From Nonomuraea candida (GTDB lineage Bacteria; Actinomycetota; Actinomycetes; Streptosporangiales; Streptosporangiaceae), in contig NZ_JOAG01000019.1 in assembly GCF_000725485.1 (NCBI RefSeq), positions 124,001-188,000 of the forward strand: a DNA stretch of 64,000 nt, in the 5' to 3' direction. Position numbers and translations under genes: made by a program. Positions 43,851 through 51,575 of this stretch are shown here, piece by piece (the stretch's first letter is position 1; each line of letters begins with the position of its first letter). A model generated the notes under the pieces. It did no database searches and was not told where the DNA came from. It was given only the letters and a program-made list of their open reading frames with translations.

Positions 43851-43892
43851 GAGCGGGTGACGAGAATCGAACCCGCGCTGTCAGCTTGGGAA
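43851..43892 (-). repeat. Partial tRNA-Gly copy 2 (att-like)
   Basis: Forty-two bases matching 48718-48759 with a single mismatch in the T arm. It starts ten bases after the PIN-toxin stop. Together with copy 1 it frames the toxin-antitoxin pair; together with the intact tRNA it frames 4.8 kb. Confidence 0.88.
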
Positions 43893-43991
43893 TTGCTGTG
43901 ACCGCCGGTCCCTGACCACGGATTGCCTGGTCAGCACGGTTGCCGGTGTGGTCGTGAGTGTCCGTGGTTGACCCCTCGTTGCCGGGGTTAA

Positions 43992-44008
43992 TGGCACGCT
44001 AATGGCAT
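43992..44008. other. Arm-type repeat beside att copy 2
   Basis: TGGCACGCTAATGGCAT, 100 bases inside att copy 2. It differs from the repeat at 48626 only in the last base; an inverted partial copy (TTAATGCCAT) lies at 44024. Confidence 0.55.
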
Positions 44009-44148
44009 GACGATCACCAGGAGTTAATGCCATGGCTGCCTTGCGCAGGCGGTGCCCGACGAATGCCTGGGGTCGTCCCAAGCGGGCAACTGCAGCCTCG
44101 AACTGCCGGGAGTCTGCGACTGTCGGTGGCGGCTGGCAGCATGGCGCC

Positions 44149-44721
44149 ATGACTACGCATCCCCTTGACGTCTCCTGGCTCTGCGGAGAGTACACCGAGT
44201 ATGGCTACAGCTTCATCTACGTCCGTGACGCACCCGAGCAGGCAATCGCTCGCCTTGGCGGTCGATGGGAGGACTTCACGCCCGGCCCATTCCCCGGCAA
44301 CCCCGACAAGTTCCCGTTCCCCGGCGACCCGATCGGCATCGCCTCCATCGGCGAATGGTCGTTCATCGTCGAATCTGGCTCGCTTGGCACCCGCGAAGAA
44401 GACGTGCTTCCTTCGCTGTCCAAGGGCACCCGCCTCGTCTCCCAGTTCGCGCTCAGCATCAAGGGCTTGGACTACTTCTACTGGTTCGAGGACGGAGAGA
44501 TCAGATTCGGCTTCTGGGCACAAGAGGGATACATGATGGAGACACCGGACGAACTCGTGGACACCATGGCGGAGATCGACAGGCTCTACCCCGGGTTACC
44601 CTATCTCTACGAAGGGCCGGCCTTCCTGCTCGCCGAGCGCCTCACCGGGATAACGCTGACCCAGAAACTGTTGGCAGATTCCACCTTTTACTGGGGAGCC
44701 GTGCCAGAACCACCCCTATAG
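44149..44721 (+). CDS. DUF6461-like protein
   Basis: A 190-residue protein starting MTTHPLDVSWLCGEYTEYGY, followed by YSFIYVRDAPEQAIARLGG. The pattern (an N-terminal W..G.Y..TG.. strand, then the AIARLGG helix) matches DUF6461 proteins of actinomycetes, whose function is unknown but which recur in mobile or polymorphic-toxin settings, some as possible immunity proteins. ATG 44149 was chosen because the family start lies there; the longer frame from 44032 covers the arm-repeat region. Confidence 0.7.
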   Translation: MTTHPLDVSWLCGEYTEYGYSFIYVRDAPEQAIARLGGRWEDFTPGPFPGNPDKFPFPGDPIGIASIGEWSFIVESGSLGTREEDVLPSLSKGTRLVSQFALSIKGLDYFYWFEDGEIRFGFWAQEGYMMETPDELVDTMAEIDRLYPGLPYLYEGPAFLLAERLTGITLTQKLLADSTFYWGAVPEPPL

Positions 44722-44887
44722 CCATCACTGATGGCAGGGTAAGCAGCCCGTGACCTGCGGTTTTGTCGCCGCACTGCGTGCACCAGCCCTGCCTGGTCAT
44801 CCCGGCTCCCACCTCAGCCACCTACGGACCTCAACCCCGGCACGGGGATCATCCCGGAGCCGGAGCGCCCCCGCCGGAGGCATGGGT

Positions 44888-45520
44888 TCAAGGGTCACCG
44901 GCGCTATGTCCGGTCGGCGGAGTTGACTCCTCATTCCAGTTGTCGAGGATGATGACGGGTGCCTCTTCTACCTCCAGCCATTCGCTTTCAAGGCGCATGC
45001 CGGTGGCTGCCTCGATGAAGGCGAATGCCGCGCTGAGCTTGCCGCGGTAGTCCTCCGAGTGGAGGCTGTCGAGCATGGGCAGGAAATCGGCCAGGATGTT
45101 GGGGTCGCCCTGCTGGATGCGGTGCTCGGCGAAGATGAAGTAGCCCATTCGTGCCTTGATCTCGCCGTCGGCTGCGTTGAGGATCGTGTATCCCCCGAAG
45201 GTGTGCCAGGTCGTCATCCATACCCGTGACGTCTTGCTGAGTTCGGCCACGATGTGATCGGGTGTGGCGTAGCCGTAGCTGAACTCCAGGAAGCCGTGGG
45301 TTCCTTCGCCCTCGAAGGCGAAGAGCACCGGCTGGTCCTCCGTATAGGCCTCTTCCGTGGGATATTCCATGGTGCGTTGTTGGGGATCGCGGCCTCCGTT
45401 CAGCAGCCGCAGGAGGTCGTCCATTGTGATCTCTTCGTCCAGGGGTTGCACAACAGTCCAGCAGAGCGCGTGCTCTAACCACTGGTGCCGGTCGAAGAGG
45501 TTGCGGTAATGATCGATCAC
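44888..45520 (-). CDS. Hypothetical protein, possibly distantly DUF6461-like
   Basis: A 210-residue soluble, Trp-rich protein: QWLEHALCWTVVQPLDEEIT, FEGEGTHGFLEFSYGYATPD and VWMTTWHTFGGYTILNAADG. The overall pattern vaguely recalls DUF6461, but I cannot assign the family. The GTG at 45520 starts it where the protein-like composition begins; no good Shine-Dalgarno is visible. It is convergent with the DUF6461-like gene. Confidence 0.6.
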   Translation of the reverse strand: MIDHYRNLFDRHQWLEHALCWTVVQPLDEEITMDDLLRLLNGGRDPQQRTMEYPTEEAYTEDQPVLFAFEGEGTHGFLEFSYGYATPDHIVAELSKTSRVWMTTWHTFGGYTILNAADGEIKARMGYFIFAEHRIQQGDPNILADFLPMLDSLHSEDYRGKLSAAFAFIEAATGMRLESEWLEVEEAPVIILDNWNEESTPPTGHSAGDP

Positions 45521-45644
45521 GGTGCTGATTGTCGCGGAAGATGCCAGGAGGCGGCGTGGCAACCGCGCCCGGAACGTTCGGTCGGTACGGCGGGGCCGGC
45601 GTGCGGCGCCCGGCCCGGTGTCCCGCCGCCGTCCGGGACCGGCC

Positions 45645-45670
45645 CCCAGGCCGCACGCCCGGACGGCGGG
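45645..45670. repeat. 26-bp interspersed repeat, copy 2
   Basis: Identical to 42160-42185. It lies in the very GC-rich spacer upstream of the hypothetical gene at 44888. Confidence 0.8.
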
Positions 45671-45729
45671 CGGGCGGAGGGCCGGAGGTACGGCGGCGCG
45701 CCGCGCCGCCGCCTTGATACCTACAAGAG

Positions 45730-46554
45730 CTATTCGGCAATGTTCCGGTCGAGCACCCCGGCCTTGCGGGTTTCGGCGATGAGTTCCACGAGGTCGGCCA
45801 CCAGCTTGGGGCTTGCGGCGATGGTCGCTTGGGCGGTCATGCTGTGCGGGCTGCCGTCGAGGTCGATCACGGTTGCTCCCGCTTCTCGGGCGATGATGAC
45901 TCCTGCTGCGGTGTCCCAGGGGTTGTTGCTGAGCATGATGGTGGCGTCGATCCTGCCGTGCGCCACCCACGCGAGATCGATCGCGGCTGAGCCGAACATC
46001 CGGATGCGCTGGACACGAGCGGCGAGTTCTTGGGTCAGGGCGATCCGTGGCCGGTTGCGTTCGTCGGCGTTCTCCCCTACGGCGTAGTCGCCGATCGCCA
46101 CGATCGCGGTCTGCAACTCGGGGGCATCGCTCACCCGGATGTCCGAACCGTTGACGGCAGCGCCGGCCCCTTCAGCCGCCGAGTAGCGGAGGTTGAGGAA
46201 CGGCAGGTCAATGATGCCGAGTGTGGGTGTGTCCTTGTCGACCAGTCCCAGGGAGACGCCACAGAGCGGGATGCCGTGCAGGAAGTTGGCCGTTCCGTCC
46301 ACGGGGTCCAGCGCCCACATCAGGCCGTCGCCCAGGTGGCTGACGCCTCCCTCCTCACCCAGGAATCCAATCTCAGGACTCTCACGGGACAGGAACTCCC
46401 GAACAGCATGCTCAACGGCGTAGTCCACCTCCGTCGCCATGTCCCGGTCTCCCTTGGCCGTGACAACGCCGGGAGCCTTGGTACGGATGATCTCGCTGGC
46501 GATCGACACGGCGCGCTCGGCGATCGGGAGAAGAGTCCGGGCGTCGATGGTCAT
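45730..46554 (-). CDS. Inositol-monophosphatase-family protein
   Basis: A 274-residue Mg-dependent phosphatase of the IMPase/FBPase/CysQ family: GFLGEEGG (Glu ligand), WALDPVDGTANFLHG (the DPxDGT signature) and SNNPWDTAAGVIIAREAGA (final Asp ligand). It may act on inositol phosphate, histidinol phosphate or a nucleotide phosphate. ATG 46554 overlaps the stop of the frameshifted upstream regulator in its restored frame (ATGA), indicating an original two-gene operon. Its presence inside a mobile region is unusual for a housekeeping enzyme. Confidence 0.88.
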   Translation of the reverse strand: MTIDARTLLPIAERAVSIASEIIRTKAPGVVTAKGDRDMATEVDYAVEHAVREFLSRESPEIGFLGEEGGVSHLGDGLMWALDPVDGTANFLHGIPLCGVSLGLVDKDTPTLGIIDLPFLNLRYSAAEGAGAAVNGSDIRVSDAPELQTAIVAIGDYAVGENADERNRPRIALTQELAARVQRIRMFGSAAIDLAWVAHGRIDATIMLSNNPWDTAAGVIIAREAGATVIDLDGSPHSMTAQATIAASPKLVADLVELIAETRKAGVLDRNIAE

Positions 46555-47422
46555 ACAGGTTTGCTCCGCTCCCACATGTCCCTAAACACCTGGTCGAAGA
46601 TGGGGAACACCCCTCTGCGGCGGTGTTGTCTGTGATCACAAACGTAGGTGAATCGACTCCGCGTGCCTGTGGCAGGTACGGCTGGACCACGCACAACGCC
46701 CGGTCCACGATGATCAAGTTGAATCGGATCGTCTCGTCGTAGACGTGGAGTTCAAGGCGCTGGGCCGACGTGGTGTCGAGCCGATCGCGCAGCCTGGTCA
46801 GCATGCTGATGTTGAGCGCCGTTAGGGTCGTCAGGGTGCTGTCGGTGTAGCCCTCTTCCGCTTCGCGGGCGCGGATCGACTGGCCCTTCGGGTCGAGGAA
46901 GAGGCAGCGGATGCGCGTGCCTGAGTCGAGCAGACGCTTGAGCTGATGATCGGGATAGCTCTGGCAGAGGATGTTGAGCGACAAGCCTGCTGCGTTGATC
47001 TCCTTCGCGTCGTCGAACATCGATGATGCCGGGTATGCGGAGGAGAAGGCCGAGCGGCTACTGAAGACCGCGGTTACATCGGCCATCTGCGGCATGGCGC
47101 AGGCGGCGGTGTCGGGGCCGGCGCTTCTGGCTGGCTCCGGATCTGTTCTCTGTGCGGGGATCTCGACGGCGGTCGTGGCGAACAGCTCATGTGCCGACCT
47201 GCCCGGGAACATCGCTTCCAAGACGCGGCAGTGGCCCGAGTACGGCAAGCCCTTGAGCTCCCCGTTCAGCCATCGGTGGAGCTGTGCCCGGCTCGGCCAA
47301 CCGCCCTGCAACGACGGGTCCACCTTCTTGGCCGCCTTGTCGTACTCCTTACAGAACGTGCTGTAGGTCTGCCAATGGCGTTGCGTCAGAAGAGTCTTCA
47401 ACAGGATCGGCTGGTCCGTCAT
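46551..47422 (-). pseudogene. Frameshifted regulator (DUF5919-like) upstream of the IMPase gene
   Basis: From ATG 47422 the frame reads an XRE-like N-terminal region (WPSRAQLHRWLNGELKGLPY), then LSLNILCQSYPDHQLKRLL and RIRCLFLDPKGQSIRAREAE, as in DUF5919 regulators. After TDNTAAEG (46608) the frame becomes nonsense. Adding one G to the GGGG run there restores GVFPIFDQVFRDMWERSKPV and a stop overlapping the IMPase ATG. I read this as a one-base deletion in a G-run: a mutation, phase variation or sequencing error. Confidence 0.75.
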
Positions 47423-47576
47423 GATCCGCGCCTCGGGCTGGGGTGCCATATAGGCCCAGGTTAGCGACAGAGACGGGCTCGGACGAGACTAAGAGGAGAC
47501 GAAAAGAGACGAGTCGATTACAGACGGTACTCGCGAGCGATCGAGACGTGACAAGTCCTCGGGCGATCCTCGTTGC

Positions 47577-47744
47577 ATGACTGCGCCGTGTAACTCCTGC
47601 TCAGGACGAGGCTGGAAGTACATCAGCCTCCGCCGGGCCGTGGTGGTGGCCGAGAACAACTCAGGCGATGCCGCTCCTGATGACCGACACCGCGATGACT
47701 GCTGGCGGTGCAGCGGGACCGGACGGGCGGGTGCGCTGCTGTGA
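47577..47744 (+). CDS. Small zinc-ribbon protein
   Basis: A 55-residue protein too short for most gene finders. It has two Cys pairs in DnaJ zinc-finger style: APCNSCSGRGWKYISLR and DCWRCSGTGRAGAL. ATG 47577 opens the frame, and its TGA overlaps the GTG of the next gene by 4 bases. Small Cys-ribbon proteins of this sort are frequent on actinomycete integrative elements; the role is unknown. Confidence 0.65.
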   Translation: MTAPCNSCSGRGWKYISLRRAVVVAENNSGDAAPDDRHRDDCWRCSGTGRAGALL

Positions 47745-48031
47745 ACGTCTACGTCGGCTGCTCTGCACCTCACGTGGGTCCGCCTCGGCCAAACTGCATG
47801 CGCCTGGTCTGGCGGGAGGTGGTCCGCGAGCAGGGTCCGCCGCGCGTGATCGAGTTCACCTGCGAGTGCGAGGACGTCATCTACGAACGGTGTCGCGAGG
47901 GTGGCCTTGTCTACATCCGTCGGACTACGCGTCTCGATGGAGTGGTGCAGCAGATTCACGAGACGTATCGCTGGCGGTCCAAGGAGGCGCAAGACGTCTG
48001 GATTGCCCTCCTCAATGGTGAGGCTCGGTAG
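47741..48031 (+). CDS. Hypothetical protein coupled to the zinc-ribbon gene
   Basis: A 96-residue protein starting at GTG 47741 (VNVYVGCSAPHVGPPRPNCM). It shows beta-strand pattern (RVIEFTCECEDVIYERC, GLVYIRRTTRLDGVVQQIHE) and four or five Cys, so metal binding is possible. The GTGA overlap links it to the zinc-ribbon gene. I do not recognise the family. Confidence 0.6.
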   Translation: MNVYVGCSAPHVGPPRPNCMRLVWREVVREQGPPRVIEFTCECEDVIYERCREGGLVYIRRTTRLDGVVQQIHETYRWRSKEAQDVWIALLNGEAR

Positions 48032-48152
48032 GCGGGCGCGGCGGATGGCGAGTTCAGGGCTGCCATTGCGTCACGTCTTGGTGCTGGTGGAGGGGCTGTC
48101 TGTGGCGCAGTCAGATGGTTCCTCCACCAGCTCGTACGCTTCCTGTAGGGGC

Positions 48153-48233
48153 GGGATCACCGCACTGACCCGAGCGGACCTCGACCTCGACGCGGGCACG
48201 GTCCGCGTGCGCCTGGCCTACGTGGAACGCTCC
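48153..48233 (+). pseudogene. Relic of a tyrosine integrase
   Basis: Twenty-seven codons read GITALTRADLDLDAGTVRVR and LAYVERS, matching the segment of actinomycete phage-type integrases just after the catalytic Arg (WGEVTALTRADVDL pattern). Flanking codons are unrelated and the catalytic residues are gone. It lies 390 bases from the arm repeat and 490 bases from the tRNA, where int is normally found. Confidence 0.65.
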
Positions 48234-48304
48234 ACTGTGACGACGACGGCCCGGCCGCCCTGACGGCGGTAAGGTGAATGCGACCCGCTTCGCGCCGTGC
48301 GAGA

Positions 48305-48613
48305 TCAGGACTGCAGCCAGCGTCCATCTTGATATTCGACCGGTATCTCGTCATCCCCCGGATCGATCCCCAGTGCATCCAGCGCATCGAACCACCGGTC
48401 CCGCTGAGATTCGGGAAGGCGTGTCCCGCACCAGGGACAGAACGAGATGATGATGGAGGAGCTGCCGCCATCGTGGATGAGCAAGCCGTACTCGACGAAC
48501 TGCTCGTTGAACCTGATGAGCATGTCTGGGCAGTCGGACGGGTCCGGATGCTGATCACACTTCCAAGTCACCTGGCGAACCATCGACTCGCAGCAGTGCT
48601 CGACCAAGGACAC
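48305..48613 (-). CDS. Small zinc-finger hypothetical protein (DUF6980-like)
   Basis: A 102-residue protein with HCCESMVRQVTWKCDQHPDP near the start and a FCPWCGTRLPES knuckle near residue 60, followed by RDRWFDALDALGIDPGDDEI. The Cys arrangement suggests one bound zinc. The pattern fits the DUF6980 group of small proteins, which I associate with accessory regions; the function is unknown. It is the last gene before the arm repeat and tRNA. Confidence 0.65.
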   Translation of the reverse strand: MSLVEHCCESMVRQVTWKCDQHPDPSDCPDMLIRFNEQFVEYGLLIHDGGSSSIIISFCPWCGTRLPESQRDRWFDALDALGIDPGDDEIPVEYQDGRWLQS

Positions 48614-48625
48614 CTCTCCGCCTCA

Positions 48626-48642
48626 TGGCACGCTAATGGCAC
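48626..48642. other. Arm-type repeat beside the intact tRNA
   Basis: TGGCACGCTAATGGCAC, two TGGCAC boxes 11 bases apart, 74 bases from att copy 3. The same motif accompanies the other two tRNA-derived copies, as expected for integrase arm sites. Confidence 0.55.
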
Positions 48643-48715
48643 GCGGAGATCAACAACTCTAGACAAGATCAAAGCCCAGGCACCGAATCCATCGATCCAC
48701 CTGGGCTTTCATCAT

Positions 48716-48759
48716 GAGAGCGGGTGACGGGAATCGAACCCGCGCTGTCAGCTTGGGAA
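48716..48759 (-). repeat. att copy 3 within the intact tRNA-Gly
   Basis: The 3' half of the tRNA gene plus three flanking bases; 44 bases identical to 42893-42936. It is the reference copy of the three-fold repeat and marks the right end of the integrated region. Confidence 0.88.
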
Positions 48760-48789
48760 GCTGATGTTCTGCCATTGAACTACACCCGC
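48719..48789 (-). tRNA. tRNA-Gly (CCC)
   Basis: Minus-strand sequence folds into a full cloverleaf: acceptor GCGGGTG/CACCCGC, D arm with GTTC/GAAC, anticodon stem TCAGC/GCTGA around loop TTCCCAA giving anticodon CCC, and T arm GCGGG-TTCGATT-CCCGT. CCA is not encoded. It decodes GGG. The 3' half recurs twice to the left, showing that it is an integration target. Confidence 0.95.
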
Positions 48790-48889
48790 GCACACCCGGA
48801 AGGTTGCGTCCCCCACTGTAGCGGAAACTTGGCCCACAACAGCAATCCCAGCCCCGCACTCTTTGTTTCCGCCCGGTAGGTTGCTCACC

Positions 48890-49465
48890 GTGTTGCTATC
48901 TGACCGTGACATCCTCGCCGAGATCGAAGCCGGGCGGCTGGCTCTGGATCCGTTCGACCGGGACATGATCCAGCCCTCCAGCATCGATGTGCGGCTCGAC
49001 CGTTTCTTCCGGGTCTTCGAGAACCATCGGTATCCGCACATCGACCCGGCGGAGGAGCAGCCGGATCTGACGCGGATGGTGGAGCCCAGCGGTGACGATC
49101 CGTTCATCCTGCATCCGGGAGAGTTCGTGCTGGCCTCCACGTACGAGGTCGTCACCCTGCCCGACGACCTGGCCTCGCGGTTGGAGGGGAAGAGCTCGCT
49201 GGGCCGGCTGGGGTTGCTGACGCATTCGACGGCCGGGTTCATCGATCCGGGGTTCAGCGGGCACGTGACGCTGGAGTTGTCGAACGTGGCGACGTTGCCG
49301 ATCAAGTTGTGGCCGGGGATGAAGATCGGGCAGTTGTGCGTGTTCAGGCTCAGCTCGCCGGCCGAGCACCCGTACGGGTCCGCCAAGTACGGCTCCCGCT
49401 ACCAGGGGCAGCGCGGGCCCACGCCGTCGCGGTCGTACCGGAACTTCCACCGCACCAAGATCTAA
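48890..49465 (+). CDS. dcd: dCTP deaminase
   Basis: A 191-residue trimeric dUTPase-fold enzyme making dUTP (or dUMP) from dCTP. Signature segments: [16 protein letters not shown] at the start, [56 protein letters not shown] and [13 protein letters not shown] at the end. The start is GTG 48890 with a GGTAGG site. It is divergent from the tRNA-Gly gene and marks the return to core chromosome. Confidence 0.95.
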   Translation: MLLSDRDILAEIEAGRLALDPFDRDMIQPSSIDVRLDRFFRVFENHRYPHIDPAEEQPDLTRMVEPSGDDPFILHPGEFVLASTYEVVTLPDDLASRLEGKSSLGRLGLLTHSTAGFIDPGFSGHVTLELSNVATLPIKLWPGMKIGQLCVFRLSSPAEHPYGSAKYGSRYQGQRGPTPSRSYRNFHRTKI

Positions 49466-49469
49466 CTTA

Positions 49470-49510
49470 GATGAACAACAGATGAACATCAGGGGAACAT
49501 GTAGGTGAAC
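49470..49510 (-). promoter_or_regulatory. PHO-box-like array 1
   Basis: Minus-strand repeats GTTCACC, GTTCCCC, GTTCATC and GTTCATC; their plus-strand starts are 49504, 49492, 49481 and 49470, spaced 12, 11 and 11 bases. Eleven-base GTTCACC direct repeats are the known PhoP target in actinomycetes. Confidence 0.7.
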
Positions 49511-49517
49511 GTGCCCC

Positions 49518-49550
49518 GTTCGGAGCCCGTTCGCGAGGGGTTCTGAGCGG
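49518..49550 (+). promoter_or_regulatory. PHO-box-like array 2
   Basis: Plus-strand GTTC repeats at 49518, 49529 and 49540, exactly 11 bases apart, next to array 1 in opposite orientation and 175 bases before the DUF47 gene. Only the GTTC core is conserved, so this array is weaker. Confidence 0.5.
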
Positions 49551-49715
49551 CCCGAATCGCGGCGCGAGCTGCAAAAGGGCCTAAAACTACGCGGAACGGC
49601 GGTGTTGCACAACATACGCCGGGTAGCGAGAAGGCGAAGGGGACATGAAGTTCGCATTTCGCCTGGTAAGCCATACCCTCTTCCACGGACCATCCCCGCA
49701 CATCTGGAGAACGAC

Positions 49716-50333
49716 GTGCGCCTGCGTCTCACGCCACGTGAGGACAGCTACTACGACCTGTTCGCCGACTCGGCGAACAACCTGGTCACGGCATCCCGGC
49801 TGCTGGTCGAGATCATCAGCGACGGCTCGGACAGGGAGGCCCTGGCCGAGAAGATGCGCGCCTGCGAGCACGCCGGCGACGAACGCACCCATGCGATCAT
49901 GAACCGGCTCAATGAGAGCTTCATCACTCCGTTCGACCGCGAGGACATCTACCGGCTGGCCTCGAACCTCGACGACGTGATGGACGCCATGGAGGCGGCC
50001 TCCGACCTCATCGTGCTGTACCAGCTCGACCACCTCCCCAAGGACGTCGTGCGCCAGGTGGAGGTGCTGGAGCGGGCGGCCGAGCTGACCGCCGAGGCCA
50101 TGCCGCGCCTGCGCTCGATGAAGAACCTCAACGAGTACTGGATCGAGGTCAACCGCCTGGAGAACCAGGGCGACCAGGTCTACAGGAGGCTGCTGGCCAA
50201 GCTGTTCAGCGGTGAGTACGACGCCCTCACCGTCATGAAGATGAAGGAGGTCGTCGACGCGCTCGAAGAGGCGGCCGACGCCTTCGAGCACGTGGCCAAC
50301 ACCGTCGAGTCGATCGCGGTCAAGGAAAGCTAG
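49716..50333 (+). CDS. DUF47 (PhoU-like) phosphate transport accessory protein
   Basis: A 205-residue all-helical protein of the DUF47/PhoU-like family: REDSYYDLFADSANNLVTAS, ACEHAGDERTHAIMNRL, TPFDREDIYRLASNLDDVMD and ALEEAADAFEHVANTVESI. The ExxxD-type motifs bind metal clusters in PhoU relatives. It is paired with the Pit transporter 8 bases downstream and modulates it. GTG 49716 with GGAGA is chosen; the frame upstream to 49602 lies in the leader. Confidence 0.92.
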   Translation: MRLRLTPREDSYYDLFADSANNLVTASRLLVEIISDGSDREALAEKMRACEHAGDERTHAIMNRLNESFITPFDREDIYRLASNLDDVMDAMEAASDLIVLYQLDHLPKDVVRQVEVLERAAELTAEAMPRLRSMKNLNEYWIEVNRLENQGDQVYRRLLAKLFSGEYDALTVMKMKEVVDALEEAADAFEHVANTVESIAVKES

Positions 50334-50341
50334 GCCCAGCT

Positions 50342-51349
50342 GTGGACCTCACGCTCGCCCTCGTCATCGGCGTGGTCGTCATCGCCCTTGTCTTCGACTA
50401 CACCAACGGGTTCCACGACGCGGCGAACGCCATCGCGACCTCCGTCTCGACCAGGGCCCTGACCCCCAGGGCCGCGCTGTTCATGGCCGCGGCCATGAAC
50501 TTCATCGGCGCCCATCTGGGCACCCAGGTCGCGCAGACGGTCGGCAAGGGCATCATCGACGCGCCCAACGGCTCTCACGGCCTCGTCATCGTGGCCGCGG
50601 GACTCATCGGCGCGATCACCTGGAACATGATCACCTGGTATTTCGGCCTGCCCTCCTCCTCCAGCCACGCCCTCATCGGCGGCCTGGTGGGCTCCGCCCT
50701 GGCCTCGGCCAGCGTGGTGCACTGGGACGGCGTGCTGGAGAAGGTCGTCATCCCGATGATCCTGTCGCCGCTGGTCGGGTTCAGCCTCGCCGCGGCGGTC
50801 ATGATCGCAATATATTGGATCTTCCGCAACAGCCAGCCGGGCCGGACCAACCGCGGCTTCCGCTACGCGCAGACCGTCTCGGCCGCCGCCATGGCGCTCG
50901 GGCACGGGCTGCAGGACGCGCAGAAGACGATGGGCGTGATCTTCCTGGCGCTCACGGTCGGCGGGTTCGCCCAGCCGACGGACCCCATCCCGCAGTGGGT
51001 CATCCTGGCCGCCGCCGGGGCGATCTCGCTCGGCACGTACGCCGGCGGCTGGCGCATCATGCGCACGCTGGGCCGGCGCATCATCGCCCTGGACCCGCCC
51101 CAGGGCTTCGCCGCGGAGTCGGCGGCGGCGACCGTCCTGTACGGGGCCGCCATCGGGTTCGGGGCGCCCATCTCCACCACGCACACGATCACCTCGGCGA
51201 TCATGGGTGTGGGGGCCACCAAGCGGCTCAGCGCCGTGCGGTGGGGGGTCGCGGGCAACATCGTGACCGCGTGGATCCTCACCATCCCGGCCGCCGCGCT
51301 GGTCGCGGCCGTGTCGTACTTCATCCTGCACGCCCTCGTGGAGAGCTGA
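50342..51349 (+). CDS. pit: Low-affinity inorganic phosphate transporter
   Basis: A 335-residue membrane protein of the PiT family with about nine to ten hydrophobic segments. Signature loops are DYTNGFHDAANAIATSVSTR near the N terminus, LPSSSSHALIGGLVGSALA in the middle and GAPISTTHTITSAIMGVG near residue 280. It imports metal-phosphate with protons. GTG 50342 lies eight bases after the DUF47 stop, so the two form an operon, likely under PhoP given the repeats upstream. Confidence 0.95.
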   Translation: MDLTLALVIGVVVIALVFDYTNGFHDAANAIATSVSTRALTPRAALFMAAAMNFIGAHLGTQVAQTVGKGIIDAPNGSHGLVIVAAGLIGAITWNMITWYFGLPSSSSHALIGGLVGSALASASVVHWDGVLEKVVIPMILSPLVGFSLAAAVMIAIYWIFRNSQPGRTNRGFRYAQTVSAAAMALGHGLQDAQKTMGVIFLALTVGGFAQPTDPIPQWVILAAAGAISLGTYAGGWRIMRTLGRRIIALDPPQGFAAESAAATVLYGAAIGFGAPISTTHTITSAIMGVGATKRLSAVRWGVAGNIVTAWILTIPAAALVAAVSYFILHALVES

Positions 51350-51492
51350 CCGGGGGCGCCTCTGAGGGCACGCGGCCGACAACGCCGTCGGCCGCGCCCA
51401 CGCCATCGAAGAAGCCGGCCCTCCGGGAGAAGGCGGCCGTTCCCCAGGGGCCGGTCGTCCGCGAGAGGCCGGCCTCCAGGAGAGAACGACCT

Positions 51493-51519
51493 CAAGGGCA
51501 TCAAGGGCATCAAGGGCAG
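51493..51519. repeat. Three tandem 9-bp repeats
   Basis: CAAGGGCAT repeated three times in the spacer between the convergent pit and mshD genes. The rest of this 226-base spacer holds no gene. Confidence 0.75.
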
Positions 51520-51575
51520 CCGATCCGGCGGCTCGTCTCCCCAGCGTCGTGGAGCGAGCCGGGCCCGTCCCCTCG

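Noticed and set aside
42893..43892. Two extra tRNA-Gly genes
   Set aside because: The 5' halves are absent, so no cloverleaf can form; these are att-like fragments.
47489..47992. 167-codon minus-strand frame opposite the zinc-ribbon pair
   Set aside because: The plus strand has two coupled frames with Cys motifs; the minus frame shows none.
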